Source of the DNA: Palsa-1439 sp050015495
Lineage (GTDB): Bacteria > Verrucomicrobiota > Verrucomicrobiia > Palsa-1439
Direction: 5' to 3'
Length of the DNA: 64,000 nucleotides
NCBI GenBank assembly: GCA_050015495.1
Contig: JBEKBH010000016.1
Coordinates: 1-64,000, forward strand
Shown: positions 8,033-16,451 of the stretch, in pieces
How positions within the stretch are numbered: position 1 is the first letter of the stretch
How the letters are laid out: the number at the start of each line of letters is the position of its first letter
Made by a program: the position numbers and the translations under genes
The notes under the pieces: generated by a model
Databases searched by the model: none
The model's input: only the letters and a program-made list of their open reading frames with translations
Told to the model about the DNA's origin: nothing

Positions 8033-9034
8033 ATGGCTATTGACCTTGAAGAATTCGGGCTGTACCTGCGGCGACTGAGGGAAAGTCGAGGGCTTTCCCT
8101 AAGACAAGCAGCCGCAAAGGCGGGGATTTCGTCCGCCTACCTCTCGCAAGTCGAGGGGGGCAAACGCGGGAAGCGTAAGAAGGGCGAGCAGTTTGCGCCG
8201 CACCCGCATATCTTGAAGAAGCTCGCCGACCTCTATCACGTCGAGCCGATGGGCATTTTAGAGCGCGCGGAATACGTCCAGACGGAAGCGCACTACGATG
8301 GCTTCTCAGAACAACGAGAAATCGACCGCGTGTTTGATTTTGTAATCTGCGATCCCGCGCTAAAGCACGTCTTTACCGCGCTCGACAAAAGAGCCATCGT
8401 CAACCGCTACGAAACACTCACCGGGCGCAAGCTGATTACATGGGCAGGCGATAACGCGCAATCGTCAGCAAAGAAAACGGAATTCGCTGGACTCACGTTA
8501 TTCGACGGAATCTTGCACGCCGAAACTGTGCACGCCACGCTCAGCCTGAAAGAAGTGGCGAATGAGTTGGCGTGCGACGTGAGTGTGGTTGAAAAATACG
8601 TTGCGAATGGCTGGTTGCACGCAACCAAGGATTCCACAGGGAATCTTTGCGTCGAAAAGCAAGCTCTGCGGGACTTCAAGGATTACGCGGTCCGGGATGG
8701 ACTGCGACTGCGGGAAGCCTGTAGGCACGCTCACAAACCGTACACACCCGAAGATTTCGTCAACGCCGTGATTGCCTTGCACGCTCCGAAACCGCTTCCA
8801 GAGGTGACGTTGCAGGTTATCGAGCGGCGAAAGAAAAATCGACGCACGCCCGTCAGTGGCGAGGCACAGGCGCAAGAAAACGCCGCCGTTTTGGAAGAGG
8901 TGAAAGCACACCCGGTTTATCGAAAGGAATCGAAAGAGCATCCCGTTAGAAGTGTGTTTCCCGTTAGCGATGATGCGTTAAAGCAGTCGCAAAAATTAAA
9001 ACGAACCAAGCGCGAAAGCAGAGGTGAACGATGA
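8033..9034 (+). CDS. XRE-family regulator with a C-terminal MerR/excisionase-like part, coupled to the recombinase
   Basis: The 333-residue protein starts after GAGAGGTGAG and opens with an HTH_3 domain (residues 8-75: LRRLRESRGLSLRQAAAKAG ISSAYLSQVEGG). Its middle part, LKEVANELACDVSVVEKYVANGWL, resembles the winged helix of MerR or excisionase-like proteins. The C-terminus is basic and probably disordered. Its TGA overlaps the ATG of the serine recombinase (ATGA at 9031-9034), so the two are translated together. The pair is therefore likely to be a regulator or recombination directionality factor plus the integrase. Confidence 0.75.
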   Translation: MAIDLEEFGLYLRRLRESRGLSLRQAAAKAGISSAYLSQVEGGKRGKRKKGEQFAPHPHILKKLADLYHVEPMGILERAEYVQTEAHYDGFSEQREIDRVFDFVICDPALKHVFTALDKRAIVNRYETLTGRKLITWAGDNAQSSAKKTEFAGLTLFDGILHAETVHATLSLKEVANELACDVSVVEKYVANGWLHATKDSTGNLCVEKQALRDFKDYAVRDGLRLREACRHAHKPYTPEDFVNAVIALHAPKPLPEVTLQVIERRKKNRRTPVSGEAQAQENAAVLEEVKAHPVYRKESKEHPVRSVFPVSDDALKQSQKLKRTKRESRGER

Positions 9035-10656
9035 AAGTTGTCCTCTACGCGAGAGTTTCATCAGAACGCCAAGCCGAAAAGGATATTTCGATCCCCTCGC
9101 AACTAAAAGCGATGCGCGAATACGCAGCAAAGCGCGGTTGGGAAGTGCGGGAAACATTCGTTGACGAAGCGGAAAGCGCACGCTCCGCGAATCGTCCGGC
9201 GTTTCAAAAAATGATTGGTTTGGCAAAATCCAAGAATCATCGGTTCGATGCCATTTTGGTGTGGAAACTATCGCGCTTTGCGCGAAACCGCGAAGATTCC
9301 ATCATCTACAAGGCACTTCTGCGAAAACACGGGGTGCAGGTGATTTCCGTAAGCGAACCGCTCGACGATTCGCCAGCGGGCAAGATGTTGGAAGGCATGA
9401 TTGAAGTGATTGATGAATTCTATTCCGCCAATCTCGCGCAAGAAACGCTGCGCGGAATGACTGAAAACGCTTCACAAGGTTTCTTGAATGGTTCCGTCCC
9501 GCCGTTTGGTTATCGGATCGTGAAAGTGAAAATCGGCGAACAAGAAAAATCCAAGCTCGCAGTACAGGAAACCGAAGCGGCGATTGCGAAACGCATCTTC
9601 AAAATGTCTCTGGACGGTATGGGCACGAAGGAAATTGCCAAAGCCCTGAATGCGGAAGGGCTGCGCACACGTAAGGGGAAATTGTGGAGCAAGACCGTTC
9701 TGTATTCCATGCTCACGAATGAAACCTACACGGGCTATACGCTGTTTAATCGCTACCGCTATCGCCACATGAAACGCGCTGCCGCGAATCATCCTGTGAT
9801 TCGTGTAAAAGACACGCACCCGGCCATAATTGACGAAACCCTGTTTCAACGGGTGCAGGAGATTCTGCGGGAGCGCGCGCCAAAAATTCGTCACCCGCGC
9901 ACGATCAGCAGCGATTATCTGCTGAGCGGTCTTGGATTCTGCAAAGACTGCGGTGCCAAGCTTATCGGCGCTACCGCCAAGAGCGGAAAATTCTTCTACT
10001 ACGGCTGCCAGAATTATCTGAAAAAGGGAAAACAAGCGTGCGATTCCGGGTTGGTGAATCGGGAGAAATTGGAGCAATCGGTAGTCGCCCGTATCAAAGA
10101 GAGAATTTTGACAGACAAGAATCTCACCGACCTTGTGAAAATGGTAAACGAAGAGCTTGCGCGACTGAAAACCGATTCGTCAGAAATCCTCGCGCAAATC
10201 GACGGGCAACTTGACGATTGCAACAAGCGTTTACAGCGATTGTTCGCTGCCGTGGAAACCGGCAAAATGGAACTGGATGATTTAGCGCCGCGCATCCGCG
10301 AACTGAAACAGGAAATCGAACAACTTCAAAGCAAACGGCGCGGAATCGAAACTGAAAACGTGCGTGCCATCCAAATCACGCAATCGGAAATCCAGCATTA
10401 CGTCGAAGACTTGCGGTCGCTGCTTATGACCGGCACCCTCATTGAGCGAAAATCATTCCTTCGCAGTTGGATTCGCCGCGTCGAATTTAGCAAGTCCGCT
10501 GGCGGGGAAATCGAATACTGTCTGCCGCTCATTTCGACGGGGAAAGATTACGAAAAAGCGCCGGACCGTGAAGTTCTCTCTATTGGTAAATTTGGCTCCG
10601 CAGGAAGGACTCGAACCTTCAACCTAGTGATTAACAGTCACTCGCTCCACCATTGA
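9031..10656 (+). CDS. Large serine recombinase (site-specific integrase)
   Basis: The product has 541 residues. The N-terminal resolvase domain carries YARVSSERQ with the catalytic Ser10, the arginine-bearing WKLSRFARNRED segment and LEGMIEVIDEFYSANLAQET. The recombinase domain follows (about 165-290; PPFGYRI, IFKMSLDGMGTKEIAKALN). A zinc beta-ribbon (CKDCG, then YGCQNYLKKGKQAC) and a coiled coil (about 375-440) complete the usual plan. The last 20 residues (GSAGRTRTFNLVINSHSLHH) are the translation of the antisense of the tRNA-Asn gene, so the native C-terminus has been replaced by host DNA at the insertion point. The enzyme should integrate and excise the island with a two-base crossover. 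Confidence 0.9.
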   Translation: MKVVLYARVSSERQAEKDISIPSQLKAMREYAAKRGWEVRETFVDEAESARSANRPAFQKMIGLAKSKNHRFDAILVWKLSRFARNREDSIIYKALLRKHGVQVISVSEPLDDSPAGKMLEGMIEVIDEFYSANLAQETLRGMTENASQGFLNGSVPPFGYRIVKVKIGEQEKSKLAVQETEAAIAKRIFKMSLDGMGTKEIAKALNAEGLRTRKGKLWSKTVLYSMLTNETYTGYTLFNRYRYRHMKRAAANHPVIRVKDTHPAIIDETLFQRVQEILRERAPKIRHPRTISSDYLLSGLGFCKDCGAKLIGATAKSGKFFYYGCQNYLKKGKQACDSGLVNREKLEQSVVARIKERILTDKNLTDLVKMVNEELARLKTDSSEILAQIDGQLDDCNKRLQRLFAAVETGKMELDDLAPRIRELKQEIEQLQSKRRGIETENVRAIQITQSEIQHYVEDLRSLLMTGTLIERKSFLRSWIRRVEFSKSAGGEIEYCLPLISTGKDYEKAPDREVLSIGKFGSAGRTRTFNLVINSHSLHH

Positions 10657-10667
10657 GCTACTGCGGA
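10593..10667 (-). tRNA. tRNA-Asn (anticodon GTT)
   Basis: The minus strand folds as a complete cloverleaf. Acceptor stem TCCGCAG pairs with CTGCGGA. The D-arm is GCTCAATGGTGGAGC, the anticodon loop is CTGTTAA with GTT, and the T-arm is GAAGG-TTCGAGT-CCTTC. CCA is encoded at 10593-10595. The serine recombinase reading frame overlaps its 3' part on the other strand. Confidence 0.95.
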
Positions 10668-10686
10668 ACCTGAAAGTGGCGGGTTC

Positions 10687-11298
10687 TTATATAGGCGAGA
10701 CGCCCAGTTTCGTCAACTCCGCGCGCGCCTGCTCCGGATTCAGGAAATGAATGGCCTGCATCCCAACGCGGCGGGCGCCCTCGACGTTGGTGGCGAGGTC
10801 GTCGAGAAACACCGTGCGTTCTGCCGTCAACCCGTATTTGTCCAGTGTATATCGGTAGATGGCGGCGTCGGGCTTGAGCAGGCCGACCTCGTGCGAGAGG
10901 ATGTGCGCGTCGAAATCGTCGAGGAACGTGTACCGTTCGAGGATGTAGTCCATGTGGATGGCGTTGGTGTTCGACAGCAGCAGGCGCGGCACGCGCGTCT
11001 TCAACGATTCCGCCAGCACGATCATCGAGTCGATCGGGGTGAAGATGTCGCTCCAGATCAACGCGAATTCATCGTACGTGCCGTCGAAACCGAGGTCCTT
11101 CGCCACTGTGTGGAAAAACTGCTTCTTCGAGACTTTGCCCAGGGCCAACTCGTGGCCGTGGGACGTGCCGCGTATGTATTCCTCGATTTGCTGCCGCGTC
11201 TTGCCGGTCCGGGCCGCCATGCGCTTCGCGCCGCGCGGTTCATCCACCGCGATCAGCACGTTGCCCAAATCAAAAACGACCGCGTCAATCCCGTTCAT
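10687..11298 (-). CDS. HAD-superfamily (IA, YihX-like) phosphatase
   Basis: The ATG at 11298 gives 203 residues and overlaps the stop of the aldolase gene by four bases (ATGA). Motif I is VVFDLGNVL with nucleophile Asp10, motif II RLLLSNTN, motif III the lysine in VGLLKPDAAIY, and motif IV FLDDLATN. The FDxGNV form is that of YihX-type sugar phosphatases, with a helical cap. As the third gene of an operon with MtnA and a class II aldolase, it may dephosphorylate an intermediate or product of that pathway. The substrate is inferred from context only. Confidence 0.85.
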   Translation of the reverse strand: MNGIDAVVFDLGNVLIAVDEPRGAKRMAARTGKTRQQIEEYIRGTSHGHELALGKVSKKQFFHTVAKDLGFDGTYDEFALIWSDIFTPIDSMIVLAESLKTRVPRLLLSNTNAIHMDYILERYTFLDDFDAHILSHEVGLLKPDAAIYRYTLDKYGLTAERTVFLDDLATNVEGARRVGMQAIHFLNPEQARAELTKLGVSPI

Positions 11299-11858
11299 AG
11301 CCGCCCTAAAATCCCTTCCGCTTGTTGTCCCGCTTCTGTCATCGTCGTTCCGAACGAAACAAACCCGTGGTTGCGCATGACCACAAACCGGTGCCCGTCC
11401 AGCGCGCTCAAAATCTCCGCGACCAGGTCCGGCGTCCCGTACGGCTGTTCGCGCACGGTGATCGGCACCCCCAGTCGCTCCGCTTCGGCCAGCAACCGGT
11501 CGCTGTGCCCGTGGAACACCGCGTTGATCTCGGGCCGCGCGGCGTAGATGCCCGCGTGCATCAGGCTTTCGCTCGACGGCTCGTACAACCCCACGACCGT
11601 CAACTCGGGGCCGCCCGGGTCCGACTGGATCACCTCGACAAATTCCTGGCGCGTGATCCCGCCCAGGTCGCCCGCCGTGCGGTTGATGAGAAACCCGTTC
11701 GTGGTGCGGAAACTGAGGTTGCCGACCGTGTCGCCGACCAACCCGAGCGCGGCCCAGCGCCGGCACCACTTCAGCAATTCGCCCAGCCGCTCGTCGCCCG
11801 ACACGGCTCGCCGCGCGAATACCGTGCGAAATTTCGTCCCGACATAGACCTCGCCCAT
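11295..11858 (-). CDS. Class II aldolase/adducin-family enzyme (MtnB or Ald2/DrdA-like)
   Basis: The 187-residue protein has all the metal-site elements: GNLSFR (46-51), PSSES with Glu97, FHGHSD with His116 and His118, and RNHG with His164. Fuculose-phosphate-aldolase relatives cleave ketose 1-phosphates to DHAP and an aldehyde; MtnB instead dehydrates methylthioribulose 1-phosphate. It starts seven bases after the mtnA stop. With MtnA upstream, two established routes fit: methionine salvage by MtnB, or the DHAP-shunt aldolase that disposes of 5-methylthioribulose or 5-deoxyribulose 1-phosphate. No MtnC, MtnD or MtnW-type gene is near, so I lean to the shunt. Confidence 0.85.
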   Translation of the reverse strand: MGEVYVGTKFRTVFARRAVSGDERLGELLKWCRRWAALGLVGDTVGNLSFRTTNGFLINRTAGDLGGITRQEFVEVIQSDPGGPELTVVGLYEPSSESLMHAGIYAARPEINAVFHGHSDRLLAEAERLGVPITVREQPYGTPDLVAEILSALDGHRFVVMRNHGFVSFGTTMTEAGQQAEGILGRL

Positions 11859-11865
11859 GATCGTG

Positions 11866-12885
11866 CTATTTCCCGAACCGCCGGCGAATCTGTCCCGGCT
11901 TCACAATCCCCCGTTCCGTGATAATCCCCGTAATGTACCGGGCCGGCGTGACGTCGAAGGCCGGGTTTCCCGCCGCCGCCCGTCGCGGCGATACGCGGAC
12001 GCGGACCGGTTTCGATCCGCCAGTGACACCCGAGACGAAGTGTACTTCATCCTCATCGCGTTCTTCAATCGGGATGTCATCGCCCGTGCGGCAGGTCAGA
12101 TCGATGGTCGAACTCGGCGCGGCCACGTAAAACGGAATGCCGTTCTCGCGCGCCAGCACGGCCTTCTGGTACGTCCCAATCTTGTTGGCCACGTCGCCAT
12201 TGGCCGCGATGCGGTCAGCGCCCACGATGCACAGATCCACCTCGCCCCGCCGCATGTAAAAACCGCCGGCGTTGTCCGCGATGATCTTGTGCGGCACGCC
12301 TTCCTGGAGGAATTCCCAACTCGTCAGGTTCGCCCCCTGGTTGCGCGGGCGCGTCTCGTCCACCCACACGAATACTTTCCTGCCGCGGCGATGCGCCAGA
12401 TAGATCGGCGCGGGCGCGCTCCCCCAGTCGACCAGCGCCAGCCAACCGGCGTTGCAGTGCGTCAATACGCGCGTCCCGTTCTTGATCAGCGGAAGGCCGA
12501 ACTTGGCGATTCGTTTCGCGCGTTCGACATATTCGTCCGCAATCGCTTCCGCTTCCGCCACCGCTTCTTTCGCCGACGTGGCGCGGCGGCGAACGCGGTC
12601 GAGAGCGTGTTTCAGGTCGGCGGCGGTCGGCCGCGTTTCCAGCAACGTGCGATAAGCTCGGTCGATGTCCACACCCTCGGCATAAGCCTGGGCCAGGCCG
12701 TAGGCGGCGGTGGCGCCGATGGTGCCCGCGCCACGGACAATCATTGTGCGGATCGCGCGGGCCGTTTCACGGTGGTTCTTCAACCGCAATAATTTGAACC
12801 GGTGCGGGAGCAAGGGTTGATTGATGACAACAACGTCGCGACCCTCCATCCAGACCGCGCGATATTCGCGATGGCCGACTTTCAT
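11866..12885 (-). CDS. mtnA: S-methyl-5-thioribose-1-phosphate isomerase (MtnA family)
   Basis: The 339-residue protein shows the family signatures in order: TMIVRGAGTIGATAAYGLA (47-65), LTHCNAG with Cys144, VWVDETRPRNQGANLTSWEF (174-193) and VGADRIAANGDVANKIGT with Asp224. Cys144 and Asp224 are 80 residues apart, as are the catalytic Cys and Asp of characterised MtnA. The enzyme isomerises 5-methylthioribose 1-phosphate (and 5-deoxyribose 1-phosphate in DrdI-type relatives) to the ribulose 1-phosphate. It is the first gene of a tight three-gene operon with the aldolase and the HAD phosphatase. No methylthioadenosine phosphorylase or methylthioribose kinase is in view. Confidence 0.93.
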   Translation of the reverse strand: MKVGHREYRAVWMEGRDVVVINQPLLPHRFKLLRLKNHRETARAIRTMIVRGAGTIGATAAYGLAQAYAEGVDIDRAYRTLLETRPTAADLKHALDRVRRRATSAKEAVAEAEAIADEYVERAKRIAKFGLPLIKNGTRVLTHCNAGWLALVDWGSAPAPIYLAHRRGRKVFVWVDETRPRNQGANLTSWEFLQEGVPHKIIADNAGGFYMRRGEVDLCIVGADRIAANGDVANKIGTYQKAVLARENGIPFYVAAPSSTIDLTCRTGDDIPIEERDEDEVHFVSGVTGGSKPVRVRVSPRRAAAGNPAFDVTPARYITGIITERGIVKPGQIRRRFGK

Positions 12886-12962
12886 ACTCGACTACTGCTG
12901 GGACACACTTGATTTGACGGGTCCAACGCAACACGGGAACAACCGGGACGCAAGGAGGAATA

Positions 12963-13002
12963 TCCCCTCGCCCCTCCGGGGGAGAGGGTCAGGGTGAGGG
13001 GG
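12963..13002. repeat. GC-rich REP-like palindromic repeat
   Basis: A CCCCTCGCCCCTCCGGGGG arm is followed by GAGAGGGTCAGGGTGAGGGG, giving a partly symmetrical block between mtnA and recR. It resembles the dispersed CCTCCGGGGGAG-type repeats of many GC-rich genomes; a related CTCCCCCGGAGGGGAG occurs at 55308-55323. Confidence 0.5.
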
Positions 13003-13030
13003 CCGTCGTCAAATGAATCGTGTCGTTGCA

Positions 13031-13627
13031 CTACAACCGTCGCCGCCCTTCCAGCGCCCGCGCCAGCGTCACTTCGTCGGCGGTTTCCAGCGCGCTGCCC
13101 ACCGATAACCCAAGCGCGATGCGGCTGACCGATACGCCGAGCGGTTTGAGTTGGTCAACCAAGTAGCTGACCGTGGCCTCGCTCTCGACGTCGGCTCCCA
13201 GCGCCAGGATGATCTCGGTTGGTTTATCGCGTTTCACGCGCTCCAATAACGCCGCGATGCGAAGTTGTTCCGGACCGACACCATTCAACGGTGAAATCCG
13301 TCCCATCAACGCGTGGTACACGCCCTTGTGGACGCCGGCGCGTTCCAGCGTGAGGATATCGTTCGGGCCTTCGACGACGCAAATGGAATGCTGGTCGCGG
13401 CGCGGGCTGGCGCAAATCTCGCAGGGATCGTGCTCGGTGTAGCTGCCGCATCGCGAGCAATTGCGGATCTTCGCCTTGGCATCGACAATCGACTGGGCAA
13501 GCTGGCGATTGGTGTCGCCGTTGGACTTGAGCAGGTGCAGCGCAATCCGTTCGGCGCTGCGTTTGCCGATGCCGGGCAGGCGCGCGAATTGCGCGATGAG
13601 ATTTTGGACGGGCGCGGGATAATCCAT
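13031..13627 (-). CDS. recR: Recombination mediator RecR
   Basis: The 198-residue product from the ATG at 13627 has the helix-hairpin-helix (ARLPGIGKRSAERIALHLL), the C4 zinc finger (Cys57, Cys60, Cys69, Cys72; NCSRCG and PCEIC) and a Toprim domain beginning ICVVEGPNDILTLE. RecR works with RecO and RecF to load RecA at gaps. A longer frame to 13663 lacks support. It closes the dnaX-ybaB-recR set but is separated from ybaB by an unrelated gene. Confidence 0.95.
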   Translation of the reverse strand: MDYPAPVQNLIAQFARLPGIGKRSAERIALHLLKSNGDTNRQLAQSIVDAKAKIRNCSRCGSYTEHDPCEICASPRRDQHSICVVEGPNDILTLERAGVHKGVYHALMGRISPLNGVGPEQLRIAALLERVKRDKPTEIILALGADVESEATVSYLVDQLKPLGVSVSRIALGLSVGSALETADEVTLARALEGRRRL

Positions 13628-13849
13628 CGGCGCACTTTTACACCCTTCGACGCGTGAAAACAAGCAGGCGAAGCGGCTTGATGACCCGCGCGGTCATCCG
13701 CCGGCCGACCCACGCGCCGCACCCCGCCCGCCTTCCCAGGCCAGCGCAAGCCCACAATGGTGATCAGTGGAATACGACCATACTCATTGTATACAGTAAA
13801 ACTAAGGCAAAGCCGCCGAGCCGGATAGCTTGCTGGGCATCGTGCACCT

Positions 13850-14302
13850 TCACTGGAACAAACTACTGAGATCCTGGGCGACGCGATCTTGGTACAACGC
13901 CGGCAGATTGCTCAACTGCTCAATGGCTTCCGGCGTTCCGGCCCCACTCTCAATAAATGCAAGAGTCCGGCCTATAACATCCTGGCTCTCCTTCGAGAAC
14001 GCATATGCAACCTCCCGGTATTTATTATTTACGGCGCGGATGTGAGCAACAGCCGCTAAAGTCTCCTCCTTGTTCATGGATGCCCCCTTTCTTCCAGCGG
14101 CTACCGCGTCCATGGCAGTGAACTGATTCTTCATGAACTCTTGGAACTCTCGCAACAAGGAAATCCGCTCTTGTCGAACTGAGAACCGCTGCCTAACTCG
14201 CTCCACTTTCACAGCGGCGCGACCTGCAACAAACGCCGCGACCAGTGAAACGAGTAGGGAAACGAGAGCGATCAAATCGCTGTAATGCTTCAGGACATCC
14301 AT
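13850..14302 (-). CDS. Small single-span membrane protein inserted in the dnaX-recR cluster
   Basis: The ATG at 14302 follows AAGGAGCAG directly, a strong ribosome binding site. The 150-residue product has one N-terminal helix (LIALVSLLVSLVAAFVAG), a basic heptad-like segment (VERVRQRFSVRQERISLLRE) and a helical domain up to the end. Such topology is common among proteins of unknown function that sense or anchor at the membrane. It shares strand with recR, ybaB and dnaX but has no known link to them. The 222 bases between it and recR look non-coding. Confidence 0.7.
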   Translation of the reverse strand: MDVLKHYSDLIALVSLLVSLVAAFVAGRAAVKVERVRQRFSVRQERISLLREFQEFMKNQFTAMDAVAAGRKGASMNKEETLAAVAHIRAVNNKYREVAYAFSKESQDVIGRTLAFIESGAGTPEAIEQLSNLPALYQDRVAQDLSSLFQ

Positions 14303-14348
14303 CTGCTCCTTCCAGGCACATACTTGGGAACCGTCCCAAGCCGCCCCG

Positions 14349-14660
14349 CTACATCATCCCGGGCAGGTTCATGCCGGCGGTGACCTTGCCCAGCTCTTCT
14401 TCCTGGGTCTTCTTCGCGGTCTGCAACGCGTTGCTCACGGCCCCGAGGATCAGGTCTTCCAGCATCTCCACGTCCTTCGGGTCCACCACCTTGGGGTCGA
14501 TCTTGACGGACACGATCGAGCCGTCGCACTTCGCCACGGCTTTCACCGCGCCGCCGCCGGCAGTGGCTTCCACTTCGCGCTGTGCCAGCTCCTCCTGGAC
14601 GCGTTGCATCTCCGCCTGCATTTTCTGGGCTTGTTTGAGGAATTTTCCGAGTCCGGCCAT
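14349..14660 (-). CDS. YbaB/EbfC nucleoid-associated protein
   Basis: The ATG at 14660 after GGAG gives 103 residues, the usual length. The family pattern is clear: FLKQAQKMQAEMQRVQEEL, then EATAGGGAVKAVAKCDGSIVSVKIDPKVV, DVEMLEDLILGAVSNAL, and a methionine-rich end (MNLPGMM). YbaB dimers bind DNA as tweezers. It lies 37 bases downstream of dnaX, the conserved order in bacteria. Confidence 0.95.
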   Translation of the reverse strand: MAGLGKFLKQAQKMQAEMQRVQEELAQREVEATAGGGAVKAVAKCDGSIVSVKIDPKVVDPKDVEMLEDLILGAVSNALQTAKKTQEEELGKVTAGMNLPGMM

Positions 14661-14697
14661 ATTATTCTCCACGAACACAGGCGAGACGCCCGTGCTA

Positions 14698-16362
14698 CTA
14701 TTTTCTGACTTCGACGATTGTTCCTTTGAAAATCTCCAGCGCCTTCTTGATCAACGGGTCGTTCTTGAATTCATCGAAGCTTGTTTTTGTCGGCTCCGCT
14801 CCCTTGACCGGCGCCAACGGCGACCGGGCGGGCGCGGGGGTGGCGGATTTCACCACTTCAAACTTCAGGGCCACGTCCATCCGCAGTTTTTCCTTCAGTT
14901 TGGCCCGCAACACCTCGATGTTGCGCGGCCGGTCGGCAAAATCCTTGCGATCGGCAAACTCCTGGTCGAATCCCACCACCAACACGTTCCCCTGCATCCC
15001 CAGCGGGCGCGTGCCCACGAGATAACTCTTCGCGATTGGCGTGACCTTCCCGAGATGCTCGACCGCATACGCCCACGCGTCCTCGATCGAGGCCGACGAA
15101 GCCGCTGGCGCCGCCTCGCTGGTATGACGTTGCGGCGCGGGCGCGGGCGCGGCGGGTTTGTTCACCCGGGGCTCACTCACCACCGGCAGGCTGACGGCGC
15201 TGGCGCCGATCACCACCTGCCCTTTCAATTCGTTCAGCTTCTTCAACACACCCTCGATACCGACCAATTCGCGGGCTTTGACGGCTTTCACGAGCGCAAT
15301 CTCGAGAAACACCCGTTTGGACAACGCGTAGCGCAGCCGCCCTTCGGCGGCGGACAGCGCGTCGATGATGCGCAGCACGGCATCCGCATCCGCGCGTTGC
15401 GCCTGTGCTTGTAATAGCTCGATCTCCGTTTCCGGCAACTGCAATGACTGGACGCCATCCTCGCCCAACGTCACCACCAGCAGGTTGCGAAAATGATCCA
15501 GCAAGTCCGCCATCAGCCGTTGCAGGTCCTTGCCCACGTCGTCCAATTCCTTCAACACCCTCAACGCCTTTGTGGTCTGCCCGTCAATGACCGCATCGGT
15601 CAACTTCGCGATCTGAACGTGGGCAACAAGTCCGAACACCGACAGCACGTCGTTCTCGGCGATCTTGTTCCCGCAAAACGCGATCAACTGGTCGAGCGCG
15701 CTCTCGGCGTCGCGCAAACCGCCCTCGGCCCCGCGCGCAATGGCCGCCAGCGCCGCGTCATCGACCGTCACCTTCTCCTTCTTGGCGATGGCTTTGAGGT
15801 GCTTGACGATCAGGCTCGACGGAATCCGCCGCAAATCGAACCGCTGGCAGCGCGAGAGGATGGTGGGCAGCACTTTCTGCGGTTCCGTCGTGGCGAAGAA
15901 GAACTTCACGTGTGCGGGCGGCTCTTCGAGCGTCTTCAATAGCGCATTGAACGCCTGCGTCGTCAGCATGTGGACTTCGTCGATGATGTAGATCTTGAAC
16001 TTGCTGCGGGCCGGCGCGTAGCGGACCGTATCACGCAGCTCGCGGACCTGCTCGACGCCATTATTCGACGCGCCATCGATTTCGAGCACGTCGAGCGACC
16101 GGCCCTCGGTGATTTCCTTGCAGTTGTCGCATTCGTCGCACGGGGTGACGGTCGGCCCCTTCACGCAATTCAGGGCCTTGGCGAAAATGCGGGCCGTGGA
16201 GGTTTTGCCGATGCCGCGCGGGCCGACAAACAGGTAGGCGTGGGCGAGCCGGTTCTGGTCAATGGCGTTCTTCAACGTGGTGGTCACGTGCTCCTGACCC
16301 ACCACGTCGTCGAACTGTTGCGGGCGCCATTTCCGCGCCAGGACCTGATATTGTTGCGCCAT
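14698..16362 (-). CDS. dnaX: DNA polymerase III tau/gamma subunit
   Basis: The 554-residue protein begins LARKWRPQQFDDVVGQEHV. It shows Walker A GPRGIGKT (47-54), the zinc-binding cysteines 66, 75, 78 and 81, Walker B IIDEVHML and the sensor SRCQRFDLRR. The AAA+ clamp-loader core is followed by a proline/alanine-rich linker (about 395-430) and a tau-type C-terminal domain. It loads the beta clamp and couples polymerase to helicase. Length fits a tau form; I did not find a clear programmed frameshift site. It is first in the dnaX-ybaB-(insert)-recR series. Confidence 0.96.
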   Translation of the reverse strand: MAQQYQVLARKWRPQQFDDVVGQEHVTTTLKNAIDQNRLAHAYLFVGPRGIGKTSTARIFAKALNCVKGPTVTPCDECDNCKEITEGRSLDVLEIDGASNNGVEQVRELRDTVRYAPARSKFKIYIIDEVHMLTTQAFNALLKTLEEPPAHVKFFFATTEPQKVLPTILSRCQRFDLRRIPSSLIVKHLKAIAKKEKVTVDDAALAAIARGAEGGLRDAESALDQLIAFCGNKIAENDVLSVFGLVAHVQIAKLTDAVIDGQTTKALRVLKELDDVGKDLQRLMADLLDHFRNLLVVTLGEDGVQSLQLPETEIELLQAQAQRADADAVLRIIDALSAAEGRLRYALSKRVFLEIALVKAVKARELVGIEGVLKKLNELKGQVVIGASAVSLPVVSEPRVNKPAAPAPAPQRHTSEAAPAASSASIEDAWAYAVEHLGKVTPIAKSYLVGTRPLGMQGNVLVVGFDQEFADRKDFADRPRNIEVLRAKLKEKLRMDVALKFEVVKSATPAPARSPLAPVKGAEPTKTSFDEFKNDPLIKKALEIFKGTIVEVRK

Positions 16363-16451
16363 ACCGTACCCTCACGACTTCTGCCCACTGAAAAACGGCC
16401 GTGCACCTCGCGTCGACAACCGACACCGGCTTGCGCGCCGCGGTTAAAGCT

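Larger units (their letters stand above)
1500..10667. mobile_element. Probable integrated genomic island at tRNA-Asn (left end approximate)
   Basis: The right end is firm: a large serine recombinase (9031-10656) reads into the 3' half of the tRNA-Asn gene at 10593-10667, the arrangement left when an element integrates at a tRNA 3' end. Genes from about 1.7 kb to the recombinase are more AT-rich than the flanks, mostly unrelated to housekeeping functions, and include two HTH regulators next to the integrase. The left end is an estimate; I found no convincing direct repeat of the tRNA 3' end. The 8-base match TTGGCTCC at 1571-1578 is too short to rely on. Confidence 0.5.

Noticed and set aside
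10687..11769. 360-residue frame covering the HAD phosphatase gene
   Set aside because: The N-terminal 157 residues are the aldolase gene read in another frame; the real start is the ATG at 11298 that overlaps the aldolase stop.
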